From positions 292,001 to 356,000 of the forward strand of contig JBAMJR010000259.1 of assembly GCA_038501785.1 (NCBI GenBank): DNA of 64,000 bases, read 5' to 3'. Positions within the stretch are counted from its first letter, which is position 1. Every line of letters begins with the position of its first letter. The DNA comes from Myoxocephalus aenaeus (lineage: Eukaryota > Chordata > Actinopteri > Perciformes > Cottidae). Made by a program: the position numbers and the translations under genes. Under the pieces are notes generated by a model. It did not search any database. It was not told the origin of the DNA and saw only the letters and a program-made list of their open reading frames with translations. Below, piece after piece: positions 33,620-45,219 of the stretch.

Positions 33620-34440
33620 CGGAGTGTTGTCATGGGGATTGGGGGCTGGGTTTGTACGGGAAGGTCCCCGACTTTACAACTGTTACCTGCGGACGTGGGT
33701 GCACTTAGAAGGCCGGAGGGTCTTTTTGTTACGGCGTTCGCTGCAGAAGTCGATTTCTGTTGATGGCCAACAGAAGAGGCGTCCCTGTTTTTCAGTAACT
33801 CGACCGCCATCGTGTAAAGTTCTGACCATCTTTTTTTGTTTTGCTCTTCGCGTAATTTTTTTTAACTCGATTTTTTTTGTTAATTTGCCGCCGAGCCCAA
33901 GTATTAAACCTGACCGGGCGAGGCCCGTAATGAGTCGGTTCCTTAAGTGACCAGATGAGCCCTCCAGAGTGGGAAGTGAACTTGAATACTGGTAATACTT
34001 TAGTCCAGTTAAAGTATTGTTTCAAGACGGGAGCATGTAGTTACCGGTAGAGGTTCACTTCCTCCTCTGGCCGGCTGGGCTCTGCTAAGTATTCTGGTAC
34101 CACAGCTGCGGTTAAGGACACTTGAATCTTTAATTTTCATATATAATGCAATAATTTATCAACCTGAGTTAAAGATGTAGTGATGCAGTAAAAACAAGCC
34201 ATGGCCAGGTCACACTGTGCTCTGAGGGAGAGGAGAGCAGTCTGTTCTGCTAACTCCACATCTGGTTCAATAAAATGTCTGCAGTTGAAACTCATCGTCT
34301 GGTTTGTTTGTTTAGCAGAGAGTCCTCGTCACGCTGGATGCTTCAGCTCTTTAGCTTCAGCTCACATCAAAGTATTTCACTTTATATCCTAGTTATACAA
34401 TTATTCTGATCACGCTGAAAGTGTAAACGTCATATTTCTA
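33620..34440. other. Intergenic, no gene seen
   Basis: Unique-looking sequence downstream of eif1 without a supportable coding exon. Confidence 0.5.
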
Positions 34441-34464
34441 AAAGAATTTAACCGTATCAAAAGT

Positions 34465-34770
34465 ATAATATGTACCTCTGAGATATAGTACATTACAAAG
34501 TATGTGTACCTCTTAAAGTTAGTACAGTAAAAAAGTACATGTTCCTGAGATGTAGTACAGTAAAAAGTACATGTACCTCTTAAAGTTAGTACAGTAAAGA
34601 GTACAACATGTTCCTGATATGTAGTTCAGTAAAGAGTTCAACCTGTAACCCTGAGATATAGTACAGTAAAAAGTACAACATGTACCTCAGAGTTAGTACA
34701 GTAAAAAGTACAACATGTACCTGAGATATAGTACAGTAAAAAGTACAACATGTACCTCTGAGATGTAGTG
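34465..34770. repeat. Dispersed gtacctctgagatgtagtac minisatellite, third locus
   Basis: About eight units of 36-40 bases with acagtaaaaagtacaacatg, the same family as in the protease introns. Confidence 0.88.
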
Positions 34771-34924
34771 GACAAACATAAACAAAGTAGTAGAAAATGG
34801 AATACAGGTAAAATACTCTATTCAAGAAAAGGACCTAATTTTCTTCAGTACTTGTCTTAATACGTAAAACAAATCTCAAGGACCGCCTTTTTTCACCTAC
34901 GTAACATTTAAAAAATCAGGCACA

Positions 34925-37900
34925 TCCTGTCTCAAAGAGATGCAGAAACGTTGATTCACGCATTTGTTACTTCAAGACTGGATTACTGTAACAAAATAAT
35001 CAAGTTTAAAGTCCTTCTTCTCACCTACAAAGCCTTAACTGGTGATGCACCATCACATCTTAAGGAGCTCATAGTACCATATTACACCACTAGAGAGCTT
35101 ATAGTACCATATTACCCCACTAGAGAGCTCATAGTACCATATTACCCCACTAGAGAGCTCATAGTACCATATTACCCCACTAGAGATATTATAGTACCAT
35201 ATTACCCCACTAGAGAGCTCATAGTACCATATTACCCCACTAGAGATATTATAGTACCATATTACCCCACTAGAGAGCTCATAGTACCATATTACCCCAC
35301 TAGAGAGCTCATAGTACCATATTACCCCACTAGAGATATTATAGTACCATATTACCCACTAGAGGGCTATAGTACCATATTACCCCACTAGAGAGCTCAT
35401 AGTACCATATTACCCCACTAGAGATATTATAGTACCATATTACCCCACTAGAGAGCTCATAGTACCATATTACCCCACTAGAGATATTATAGTACCATAT
35501 TACCCCACTAGAGGGCTTATAGTACCATATTACCCCACTAGAGAGCTCATAGTACCATATTACCCCACTAGAGATATTATAGTACCATATTACCCCACTA
35601 GAGAGCTCATAGTACCATATTACCCCACTAGAGAGCTCATAGTGCCATATTACCCCACTAGAGATATTATAGTACCATATTACACCACTAAAGAGCTCAT
35701 AGTACCATATTACCCCACTAGAGATATTATAGTACCATATTACCCCACTAGAGAGCTCATAGTACCATATTACCCCACTAGAGAGCTCATAGTACCATAT
35801 TACCCCACTAGAGATATTATAGTACCATATTACCCCACTAGAGAGCTCATAGTACCATATTACCCCACTAGAGATTTTATAGTACCATATTACCCCACTA
35901 GAGAGCTCATAGTACCATATTACACCACTAGAGATATTATAGTACCATATTACACCACTAAAGAGCTCATAGTACCATATTACCCCACTAGAGATATTAT
36001 AGTACCATATTACACCACTAGAGAGCTCATAGTACCATATTACCCCACTAGAGATATTATAGTAACCATATTACCCCACTAGAGAGCTCATAGTACCATA
36101 TTACCCCACTAGAGAGCTCATAGTGCCATATTACCCCACTAGAGATATTATAGTACCATATTACACCACTAAAGAGCTCATAGTACCATATTACCCCACT
36201 AGAGATATTATAGTACCATATTACCCCACTAGAGAGCTCATAGTACCATATTACCCCACTAGAGAGCTCATAGTACCATATTACCCCACTAGAGATATTA
36301 TAGTACCATATTACCCCACTAGAGAGCTCATAGTACCATATTACCCCACTAGAGATTTTATAGTACCATATTACCCCACTAGAGAGCTCATAGTACCATA
36401 TTACACCACTAGAGATATTATAGTACCATATTACACCACTAAAGAGCTCATAGTACCATATTACCCCACTAGAGATATTATAGTACCATATTACACCACT
36501 AGAGAGCTCATACCCCACTAGAGATATTATAGTACCATATTACCCCACTAGAGAGCTCATAGTACCATATTACCCCACTAGAGCTCATAGTACCATATTA
36601 CACCACTAGAGATATTATAGTACCATATTACACCACTAAAGAGCTCATAGTACCATATTACCCCACTAGAGATATTATAGTACCATATTACCCCACTAGA
36701 GAGCTCATAGTACCATATTACCCCACTAGAGAGCTCATAGTACCATATTACCCCACTAGAGAGCTCATAGTACCATATTACACCACTAGAGATATTATAG
36801 TACCATATTACACCACTAGAGAGCTCATACCCCACTAGAGATATTATAGTACCATATTACCCCACTAGAGAGCTCATAGTACCATATTACCCCACTAGAG
36901 ATATAATAGTACCATATTACCCCACTAGAGAGCTCATAGTACCATATTACCCCACTAGCGCTCATAGTACCATATTACACCACTAGAGATATTATAGTAC
37001 CATATTACACCACTAAAGAGCTCATAGTACCATATTACCCCACTAGAGCTCATAGTACCATATTACACCACTAGAGATATTATAGTACCATATTACACCA
37101 CTAAAGAGCTCATAGTACCATATTACCCCACTAGAGATATTATAGTACCATATTACCCCACTAGAGAGCTCATAGTACCATATTACCCCACTAGAGAGCT
37201 TATAGTACCATATTACCCCACTAGAGATATTATAGTACCATATTACCCCACTAGAGATATTATAGTACCATATTACCCCACTAGAGAGCTCATAGTACCA
37301 TATTACCCCACTAGAGATATTATAGTACCATATTACCCCACTAGAGATATTATAGTACCATATTACACCACTAAAGAGCTCATAGTACCATATTACCCCA
37401 CTAGAGATATTATAGTACCATATTACCCCACTAGAGAGCTCATAGTACCATATTACCCCACTAGAGAGCTTATAGTACCATATTACCGCACTAGAGATAT
37501 TATAGTACCATATTACCCCACTAGAGATATTATAGTACCATATTACCCCACTAGAGAGCTTATAGTACCATATTACCCCACTAGAGAGCTTATAGTACCA
37601 TATTACCGCACTAGAGATATTATAGTACCATATTACCCCACAAGAGAGCTTATAGTACCATATTACCCCACTAGAGATATTATAGTACCATATTACCCCA
37701 CTAGTGAGTTTATAGTACCATATTACCCCACTAGCTGCGCTCACTGAATGCAGGGTTACTGGTGGTTCCTAGAATCTTAAAAAGTAGGCTGGGAGCCAGA
37801 GCCTTCAGTTATTCAGTTATCAAGCTCCTCTTCTGTGGAATCAGCTTCCACTTTCAGTCCGGGGGGCAGACAGTCACCTCATTTAAGAGTAGACTAAATA

Positions 37901-38610
37901 CTTTCCTCTTTGATAGCGCTTATAGTTAGGGCTGGCTCAGGTTTACCTGGTCCAGCCCCTAGATATGCTGCTATAGGCCTAAACTGCTGGGGGACATCTT
38001 AGGATACACTGAGCTCCTCTCTCCTCTTCCCTCTCTCCTTCTGGATGAATTAATGCCTCTTCAATGCATATTACTAACTCTACTTCTTCCCGGGAGCCTC
38101 TGTGCTTCCTCGCCTCAAGTTTCCATGGATCGTGGCCAACTGGAGCCGGTCCTGTCTCATGCCTCCTGCCTCCTGTCTCCTGCCTCCTGCCTCCTGTCTC
38201 CTACCTCCTACCTCCTGCCATGGCGGCCCTCCTGATGCCCCTCCTCTCTCCCTCCTTCTGCTTCATGGATCGTGGTTATCTGGATCGTGGTCCATGCCTA
38301 CTCCTCATTATATGAATAATTTCTGTCATATGCATGTAATGTGCTGTAACTCTGTTACGTTGTTCATTCTGGTCACATGACATCTATTGCTTCTGTCCAT
38401 CAGGAGAGGGATCCTCCTCTGTTGCTCTCCTGAAGGGTTCTTCCTGTTTTCCCTGTGAAAGGGTTTTCTCTATCTTTATTTAGGGAGTTTTTCCTGATCC
38501 CATCCTGGGACAGAGATGTTATGTGTACAGATTGTAAGGCCCTCTGAGGATAATTTGTATTTGTGATTTTGGGCTATACAAAATAAACGGAATTGAATTG
38601 AATACATCAT
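34925..38610 (+). mobile_element. LINE 3' portion interrupted by a satellite array
   Basis: Before the array the frame reads THAFVTSRLDYCN and FKVLLLTYKALTGDAPSHLK, the C-terminus of an L2-type ORF2 protein. After the array (37733 on) it resumes as LRSLNAGLLVVPRILKS and a decayed FKSRLKTFLF region. The 3' UTR ends ggctatacaaaataaacgg with gaattgaattga at ~38606. The middle of the ORF2 C-terminus has been replaced or extended by the 30-bp array. Confidence 0.85.
35066..37732. repeat. 30-bp tandem array, about 89 units, inside LINE ORF2
   Basis: Two main unit types alternate: agagagctcatagtaccata and agagatattatagtaccata, each followed by ttaccccact. The unit equals ten codons (reading like ELIVPYYPTR), matching the LINE sequence directly before the array. 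Single-base indels (for example near 36064) and short units (near 36512, 36582, 36830) break the register. A ~481-base super-repeat is visible: 35642 onward recurs from 36123. Confidence 0.97.
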
Positions 38611-38934
38611 TAATGAGGTACTTGTGAACACACAATAATTGATCCACCCACCACTGAAGTACTTTTTACTTTATTTTTAATATTATGTGTATACTTCGTG
38701 TACAAGAGGAACCTTTTCACTTAAAAGCGCAATAAATAAGTATTTAAAGTAGTTAAAATAAGCTCCGCCTCCTCTGTGTTATTAAACCAGTAATATGAAC
38801 AACCTCCTATCCTAAATTTTTACTTCCACTTGAGACAAAGAACACATTGTTCGTGGGATCCGGAGGAGAGAACGAAAGAGAACAACAGAGAAAATGAAAC
38901 TATCTAACATTTAAACACCTGAAAGTACAACAGC

Positions 38935-40529
38935 ATGTCCGGCACCAGTTTACGGCCTCGTAAGTACATTTATTATACACACAGTACTCTTACTGATAGT
39001 TTACAGTCTGATGTTGTGCAGCATGGACCTACAGGAACGTGTTGTTGCAGTAAGGAAAGGTAGTTCAGTCTTGTCAGAGTTCATTTTCAGGTGGTGTGTG
39101 GACATCCACTAAGAGATGTCCATCAGACAGGCAGAGATTCCTGCTGCTACCTGTGTTTCTGACTGGGGAAACGAGAGGATCAGTTGGGTGTCATCGGCAT
39201 AGCTATGGTAGGAAAAGCCATGCGAGCCGAGAGAGTTGGTGTACAGAGAGAAGAAGAGAGGACCCAGGACGGAGCCTTGAGGGACCCCAGTAGTGAGAGG
39301 ACAAGGTTCAGACACAGATCCTCTCCAGGTTACCCGGTAGGTGCGGTCGTTGAGGTAGGATGAGAAGAGGGAGAGATACCAAGGTCCTGGAGGGAGGGAA
39401 TGGAAAAGAAAGGGAAGGAGAGAGACAGGTCTGTAGTTGTTGTTGACTCCTTCAGAGTTAATGTTGATGTCATGTGACATGTGACTCAACATGTGAGATG
39501 CTGAGTCACATGTTGGAATGTGATCCATCCCGTTTCTAACAGGTGCGGTTCCCTCTATTGTCCCAGAATAGTGTTACGTCGTCTTTGGTTTGTGTGTCTC
39601 TGTAGTTGTTTTGTGACTCTTTGTTGATTTGTTTAGTGACATTTTGAAGGTGAAGGTCAGATCCCCTCTTCTATTTCTACATAATGGTTGTTTTCATTGT
39701 TTTGAATTCATGCAGAATTGACTAAATAACACGGTTAATGTCAGCCCGTTTTACCCACTTTAACACTCTTTAGACATTACAATAAACAGAACTATTATGA
39801 AGCATAACAACCAATAACGGCCTGGTTGTGCTTGCAGCCGGCCAGCCGGCCACAGAGCTGACACTCGTGCTGATCGGGAGGGTTGGAGCTGGAAAGAGTG
39901 CAACAGGGAACACCGTCCTGAGGAGGCCGGCGTTCCCGTCACGTCTGTCTTCTACCGCAGTGACCCAGAAGTGCCAGGTGGAGCGCGGAGCGCTGAACGG
40001 GCAGAACCTGACCGTGGTCGACACCCCTGGTCTGTTTGGACCAGGGGTGTCGAGAAGTCAAGAGGTGCTGAGGGAGATCCAGAGGAGCGTGTCGCAGGCG
40101 GCCCGCGGCCCGGTGGTGTTCCTGGTCGTGGTCCAGAGCGGCTGCTTCACAGCAGACGAGCGGCGGACGGTGAGGATGATCCAGAGCGCCTTCGGCCCCG
40201 AGGCGGAGCACTTCACCGTGGCCCTGTTCACCCGGGGGGACGACCTGAGGGCCGAGGGCCGCAGCGTGGAGGAGCTCATCGGAGCGGATCCAGCCGTGCG
40301 GGACTTCATCCGGGAATGTCGCGGGGGACACCACGTCTTGGACAACCGAGACTCGGACCCCTCTCAGGTCGGGGAGCTGCTGCAGAAGATCCAAAACCTG
40401 GTGCAGAGGAATGGAGACCGGGGCGAAGCTCCAGAGAGAGGAGGCAACTCTTTCTTGAAAAGGGCATTAGTGGGAGGGGTCGTCACTGCTGTAATCTCTG
40501 CATTATGGGCAATATTTAAAAAATATTAA
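38935..40529 (+). CDS. GIMAP/AIG1-family GTPase
   Basis: Two exons: 38935-38959 (ATG with eight codons) and 39838-40529; the intron holds a minus-strand LINE fragment. The product is 238 aa. The G domain starts at once: P-loop GRVGAGKSATGN (G1), DTPGLF (G3) and FTRGDDL (the AIG1-type G4), with FLVVVQSGCFTADERR forming the conserved AIG1 box. The C-terminus is hydrophobic (ALVGGVVTAVISALWAIF) with a basic end FKKY, like the membrane-anchoring tails of some GIMAPs. GIMAPs act in lymphocyte survival and organelle-surface scaffolding, and are often clustered and copy-number variable in fish. Which member this corresponds to cannot be told from one copy. A short regulatory first exon with the main body in exon 2 is usual for the family. 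Confidence 0.9.
39096..39530 (-). mobile_element. LINE reverse-transcriptase fragment in the GIMAP intron
   Basis: The minus-strand frame carries NYRPVSLLPF, TGVPQGSVLGPLFFSLYTNS and YADDTQLILSF, the core RT motifs. Internal deletions join NYRPVSLLPF almost directly to a distant segment. It is the same family as the plus-strand fragment at 61840-62590. Confidence 0.85.
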
Positions 40530-43500
40530 AACTTAAAATAATGAAACAAAGATAAATGTCTGAAGCTACCAGTCTGTTATTAGTCAGGGATGTTTAGCAT
40601 CAGCATCGACATGTTCTGAAAGTACAACATTAATGTATATGTTGTTATTATTGCTTCTTTAATGTTGGTAACTGTGGAGTTTGTATTTTACTATATTTAC
40701 TGCTGGGTCTTTATCTTTGATAATACAATACAAATAAATGTATTTGTTGAATAAATAATCTGAATATGCAAAGTAAATAAATGCCTATGGTTTTACTACA
40801 ATGTTAATATTCTGTTTCAGTAAAATTAATATACTTTAAGTAACAAAAGTATCTTTGCAGAACGGTCCCATTCAGAAATAAGCTTTATTAGATTATATTT
40901 ATTGATGCATTAATGTCGCCGCTGCTGGTAAACGTGGGGGCCATTTTAATATTTATATAGCATATGCCCCGCCGCCTTTCTATAAGCAGGAGATTCCAAA
41001 CTGAATGTTTCTGTGTTTATAACCTTTAACGTGAGGATGCAAACAATACGCTTTGACATCAAATTAAGAGATTGAGACTCACAAGGTCTTCACCTTAAAC
41101 ACTAAATGGGTGTAATATCTCACTTCATATATATCTATAACTTTTGTGCTTCTTTGTCACTTATGTCTCACCGTTATGTTTATTGACTAAACTTGTACTG
41201 AGATTAGGATTTCTCTTGTTATACCGATAATACTTAAATACAGTTTGTCAAGGAGGTTTTTACCTGCGAAGAGAATACTAGTACATGTGATGTTGAAGTA
41301 CGTTACTGACAGGCAGTACATGTACACCTGTAAACTGAGAAATGTACCTTTTAGTAGTAACTGTACACCTTTTAGCAGTAATAGTAGTAAATGTACACCT
41401 TTTAGTAGTAATAGTGGTAAATGTACACCTTTTAGTAGTAAATGCACACATTTTAGTAGTAGTTTTACACCCTTAAACTGTAGACCTGTAAATGAGACGG
41501 AGCAATAAGGAGGAGGCGGTTTAGACAAAACACAAATCTTTAATGAGTCACATGTCGTCCATGACCACAGGAACATGTCTTACAGGGGGTAGCGCCCGCA
41601 GCACTGGTTCATACTGGTTCACCACTGGTCTCATACTGGTTCACCACTGGTCTCTGGAGAACACTGGAAACATCCCAGCACTCAGCAGAGCAACACGCCA
41701 CCTTAACAGCTAACCAGCAATACTCAACTGCTACACAACTGCGCCTAGTGCACAAAACAAACACACAAGCAGGATTAGGAGCAAAAAAGAAATAGAAAAA
41801 GGAAATAAACGCTGTCTAGAGTCCAGTAGATGAAGTCCTGTAGACGAGCCTCTGACCTGAAACTATCTGACGTATCACTAAGCATCACGAGTCTCTCCAG
41901 ATTAACCAGTTAGCCGGCTAACGTTGAGCTTAACTCAGAGTTTAACGTATAAAATAAGCCGACATGGACGAGACATTTAGAACCACAGCTTCACGCAGAC
42001 ATTATTTTATCAATGAGCGGCGGAAAGAAAATAAATCAGTTGGAGAATTGTTTAATCTTTTGACAAAAACTTTACAGACCAAACGATCAAATGTAGAAAA
42101 AAGGTCAACAGATTAATTGATAATGAAAATAATCAGCTGCGGTCATAATTATACTAACTGTACGGGCCTTTACTTTTCACTAACTGATTTTTTCTTCTTC
42201 AAAACAAAGATGTAACTTCACTAAAAGTTTCATTAAATCATCCACGATGGTTCCGTTCATGTTGCATGTGATCGTTTATTATTATCATGTCAAACGGTGG
42301 AGTCAGGCTTCAGTTAACAGGATCAATGTGAGGTTGAAACCAAAAGAAACTCGATGACAGCAGTAGTTCCTCTCCACATTGACCAGACTTTAAAATCGGT
42401 ATGAAAATAAAAACCACATCAATGAAGTGACCAAATGAATAAAACTAAAGCAAAGCATGGAAGACACAATAATAACCTTTGACAGCAGGACACTGTTGCT
42501 CAGGTCGACCCTCGAGGACCCGGAGCTCAGCCTTCACCTGAAAACTGTCAGAACAGGAAAAAGTTAGGATTTAAAACACAAAGTCAGGTGCCAGTTACAC
42601 ATTTTATGCTCTTTTTATTTACTTTACATTTATAAAAACTAAGCTTTTAATGGAACAATTAGTTCCACCTTAAGAAAGTGTCTATCAGAGCCTCAAACGT
42701 CTCCTCTGAAGTTCATCCTTCAGCCGGAATCACAGGATGTTTTGCACACGCTGCATTTTCCTCCACAGGTATTTTCAACACGTACTCTAGTAGTAATATA
42801 GTACTATTAGAGTACTATTGGTGTACGTTGTGTCTTTACCAGAGCGTCAGCAGGTAGCAGACTCTGGGTTCACGTTAAACCTCAGTCACTGGAAATAGAT
42901 GGTTGATTATTTAGCATCAGTCTTTCTGCAGAATGAACTGAGTGTCTGAGTTTTGGACGGCTGGTCACATAAAACCAGCCACTTGTGGACATTTTCTGAC
43001 ACAAGAGACCTTACGTTTCAACGGGGGGGAATAAAGAATGCACAATATTAGTTATATAAGATTTGAGCTCTGTAGCTGGAATGACCAGTGACCTACAGGA
43101 AGCAGTTTAGATGAATCATTGCAGCGGTACCTTAGTGGCTTCAAACTGAAGGCTGCAGGACACGCAGAGAGTCCTACAACGGTCCGCCCAAATAATTAAA
43201 TATTTAAGTTTGAAAAGGGAATCTGTCACATTGAAAATGTGTGGAAAGGAAAATGCAACTGAACCGATGGACATGGAGGAGAGTTGGACAAACCTCGGCG
43301 CCCCTCGAGCACAGCGTCCAGCCTGGAGGACGGCTCCAGACGTACCTCAACACCAAACCCCAACTGACTGCCTCCACCCTGCTGCTCAGACCCTCGCCAG
43401 CAGCAGCGGCCTGTGGGCACCACATCCCTTCTAACTGCTCATACTGCCTCAGCTCAGCTCAAACTCCACTTTAGCAAACAGGATGCCGCAGCTTGGGAAG

Positions 43501-43859
43501 GAGAGAAGTCCAGATTTGGTTTACAGGGCTGTTCTTAACAAACACTTTGCTTAGTATTCAGTGAAAATGACGAGCTTGCACACAGAAAAATGTAACTATG
43601 AGCTCAAGAATCTAAGTTGCAGATGGAAAAAGACCCCCAGGGGAAATAATTTGTAGAGCAACTGTGATAATTTAAAAACAGATTTTGTTTTTGAGCTAGT
43701 TAACCTGGATGTAAATGGACAGAGTAGCTGCTGAATTGGCCGCTAAAGGGGATCAACTTACCGGCTACAGTCATTTCGTGAGCTAGTCTGCCTCTGGTCC
43801 TGCTCTAAAGACTTTACACAGAAACAATGAACTAAATGCATCTTATGGTCAGAACTCAC
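40530..43859. other. GIMAP 3' flank and srsf2 3' region
   Basis: 40530-41300 is AT-rich with possible GIMAP polyadenylation signals (aataaat near 40734). 41340-41470 is a short repeat of gtacaccttttagtagtaat. From about 41520 to 43859 the sequence lies downstream of srsf2 and probably contains its alternatively spliced 3' UTR exons, which I could not place. No independent coding gene is supported. Confidence 0.45.
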
Positions 43860-43872
43860 CTGATTCTGAGCT

Positions 43873-45219
43873 CTACGGGGATTCGCCTCCATTCTCTGCT
43901 GCTGACTTGGGCTGGCTTTTGGATCTCGACCGGGACCCTCTTTTGGAGGCAGGGCTGGGGCTTCTGGACCTAGACTTGGACTTGGATTTGGACCTGGACT
44001 TAGATTTAGACTTGGATTTGGACTTAGACTTGGACCGGGATCTAGATCTGGAACGAGACGGGGACTTGGCCTTGACCTTCTTGTTCCTGGGAGACTTGGA
44101 TCGGGAGTTCCTGGGAGACTTGGATCGGGAGTAGGACCTGGACCTGGAGCGGGAGTAGCGGGACCGGCTCCTGGAACGGGACCGGCTCCTGGAGCGGGAC
44201 CTGCTGCGCCTCTTGTGTCTCGGGCTGGGAGAAGAGCTGAATACATTCAGTGGGTTATCATCTACAATATGAAGACAGCTGGGCAGTGGCATATAAATAC
44301 AAATAAATAAACATCTAACAAAGACTTAATGGTGACTAGCTAAACTTCTCATTAAAAGATTAAGCGGGCAGATTAGCTGGAGTTTGTAGATACTACAAAC
44401 TAAATCCCGCCAAATGAAAAGCTGTTTGTAACCGGAAGCAGCTAATAATTAAAATAATATGAGAAAACAGATATGGACCCGTGGGTAAAGTCGGCATTTA
44501 AATGATCCGCAGAGAAGATTATTATTTACAAGAACAAATCAGAAACGTTTCCTTTGTGTCCCACTAGTTGCACAGAACTTATTAGTAATAATGATTTTAA
44601 AACTTTCTTCCAGCATCTAATCTGTGCCGAATTGTTGAATGGATCTTGTAAACTCGTAAAAACACTTCTTTTGTTCTCGAAGGAACGAGTATCGGCCATA
44701 GACTCGAGGAGAACCTGGATATGCTAATTCTTCAATGGAGTCCGGCTGCTAACCAACTTAGCTTGTGCGCGTGTTTGCTCACCTTCTGCTTCTGCGTCCA
44801 TGGCCGCCGTATCTCCTGGTGGGGCCTCCTCCTCTCCGGCCGCCGCTGCCGCCTCCACCGCCGCCGCCGCCTCCTCCACCACCACCGCCGCCGCCGCCTC
44901 CACCACCGCCGCTGCCGCCGTAGTGAGAGTCAGGAGGCCGGCCGTAGCGCGCCATCTGCACCCGCAGCTCCCGCCCGTCGAGGAGCGCGCCGTCCATGGC
45001 GTCCATTGCGTCCTCGGCGTCGCGCTTGTCGTGGAAACGCACGAAGGCGAACCCGCGGCTCTCTTTGGTGTAACGGTCCCGCGGGATGTACACGTCGCCT
45101 ACGCGCCCGTACTTCTCGAACACGCGCCGGAGGGTTTCGGGCGACGTGCGGTACGTTAAGTTGTCCACTTTCAGGGAAGTCATGCCGTCGACGTCTGGCG
45201 GAGGCCTACCGTAACTCAT
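43873..45219 (-). CDS. srsf2: Serine/arginine-rich splicing factor 2 (SC35)
   Basis: Two coding exons on the minus strand: 44783-45219 and 43873-44236, joined in phase 2; 266 aa. The RRM spans ~14-92 with RNP2 LKVDNL and RNP1 RGFAFVRF, preceded by the hallmark MSYGRPPPDV. A Gly-rich linker follows, including about 21 consecutive glycines (~104-124), then the RS domain (SRSRSRSRYSRSRSRSYS and SKSKSKSK runs). Mammalian SRSF2 is 221 aa; most of the extra length is the glycine tract and a longer RS tail. It binds exonic enhancers and promotes spliceosome assembly in the nucleus. A consensus donor (TCAG|GTGAGT) sits 13 bases after the stop, matching the known 3' UTR intron used for autoregulation through NMD. 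It is transcribed divergently from mfsd11. A fish a/b paralogue suffix cannot be assigned. Confidence 0.95.
44850..44910 (-). repeat. GGC-type triplet repeat coding for polyglycine in srsf2
   Basis: Mixed GGC/GGT/GGA codons give about 21 glycines between two GGS/SGG segments. The codon mixture suggests an older, fairly stable run rather than a recent pure expansion. Confidence 0.9.

Noticed and set aside
35066..37732. CRISPR-like regular 30-bp repeats
   Set aside because: Units are contiguous with no unique spacers, lie inside a LINE, and the genome is eukaryotic.
34951..37744. Several 130-233-codon ORFs on both strands
   Set aside because: The 30-base unit lacks stops in several frames; these are array artefacts, not proteins.
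39971..40519. 182-codon frame within the GIMAP exon
   Set aside because: Alternative frame of a GC-rich coding exon; Arg/Gly/Pro composition typical of a shadow.
44800..45159. Plus-strand Ala-rich ORF opposite srsf2
   Set aside because: Shadow of the GC-rich glycine codons of srsf2 exon 1.
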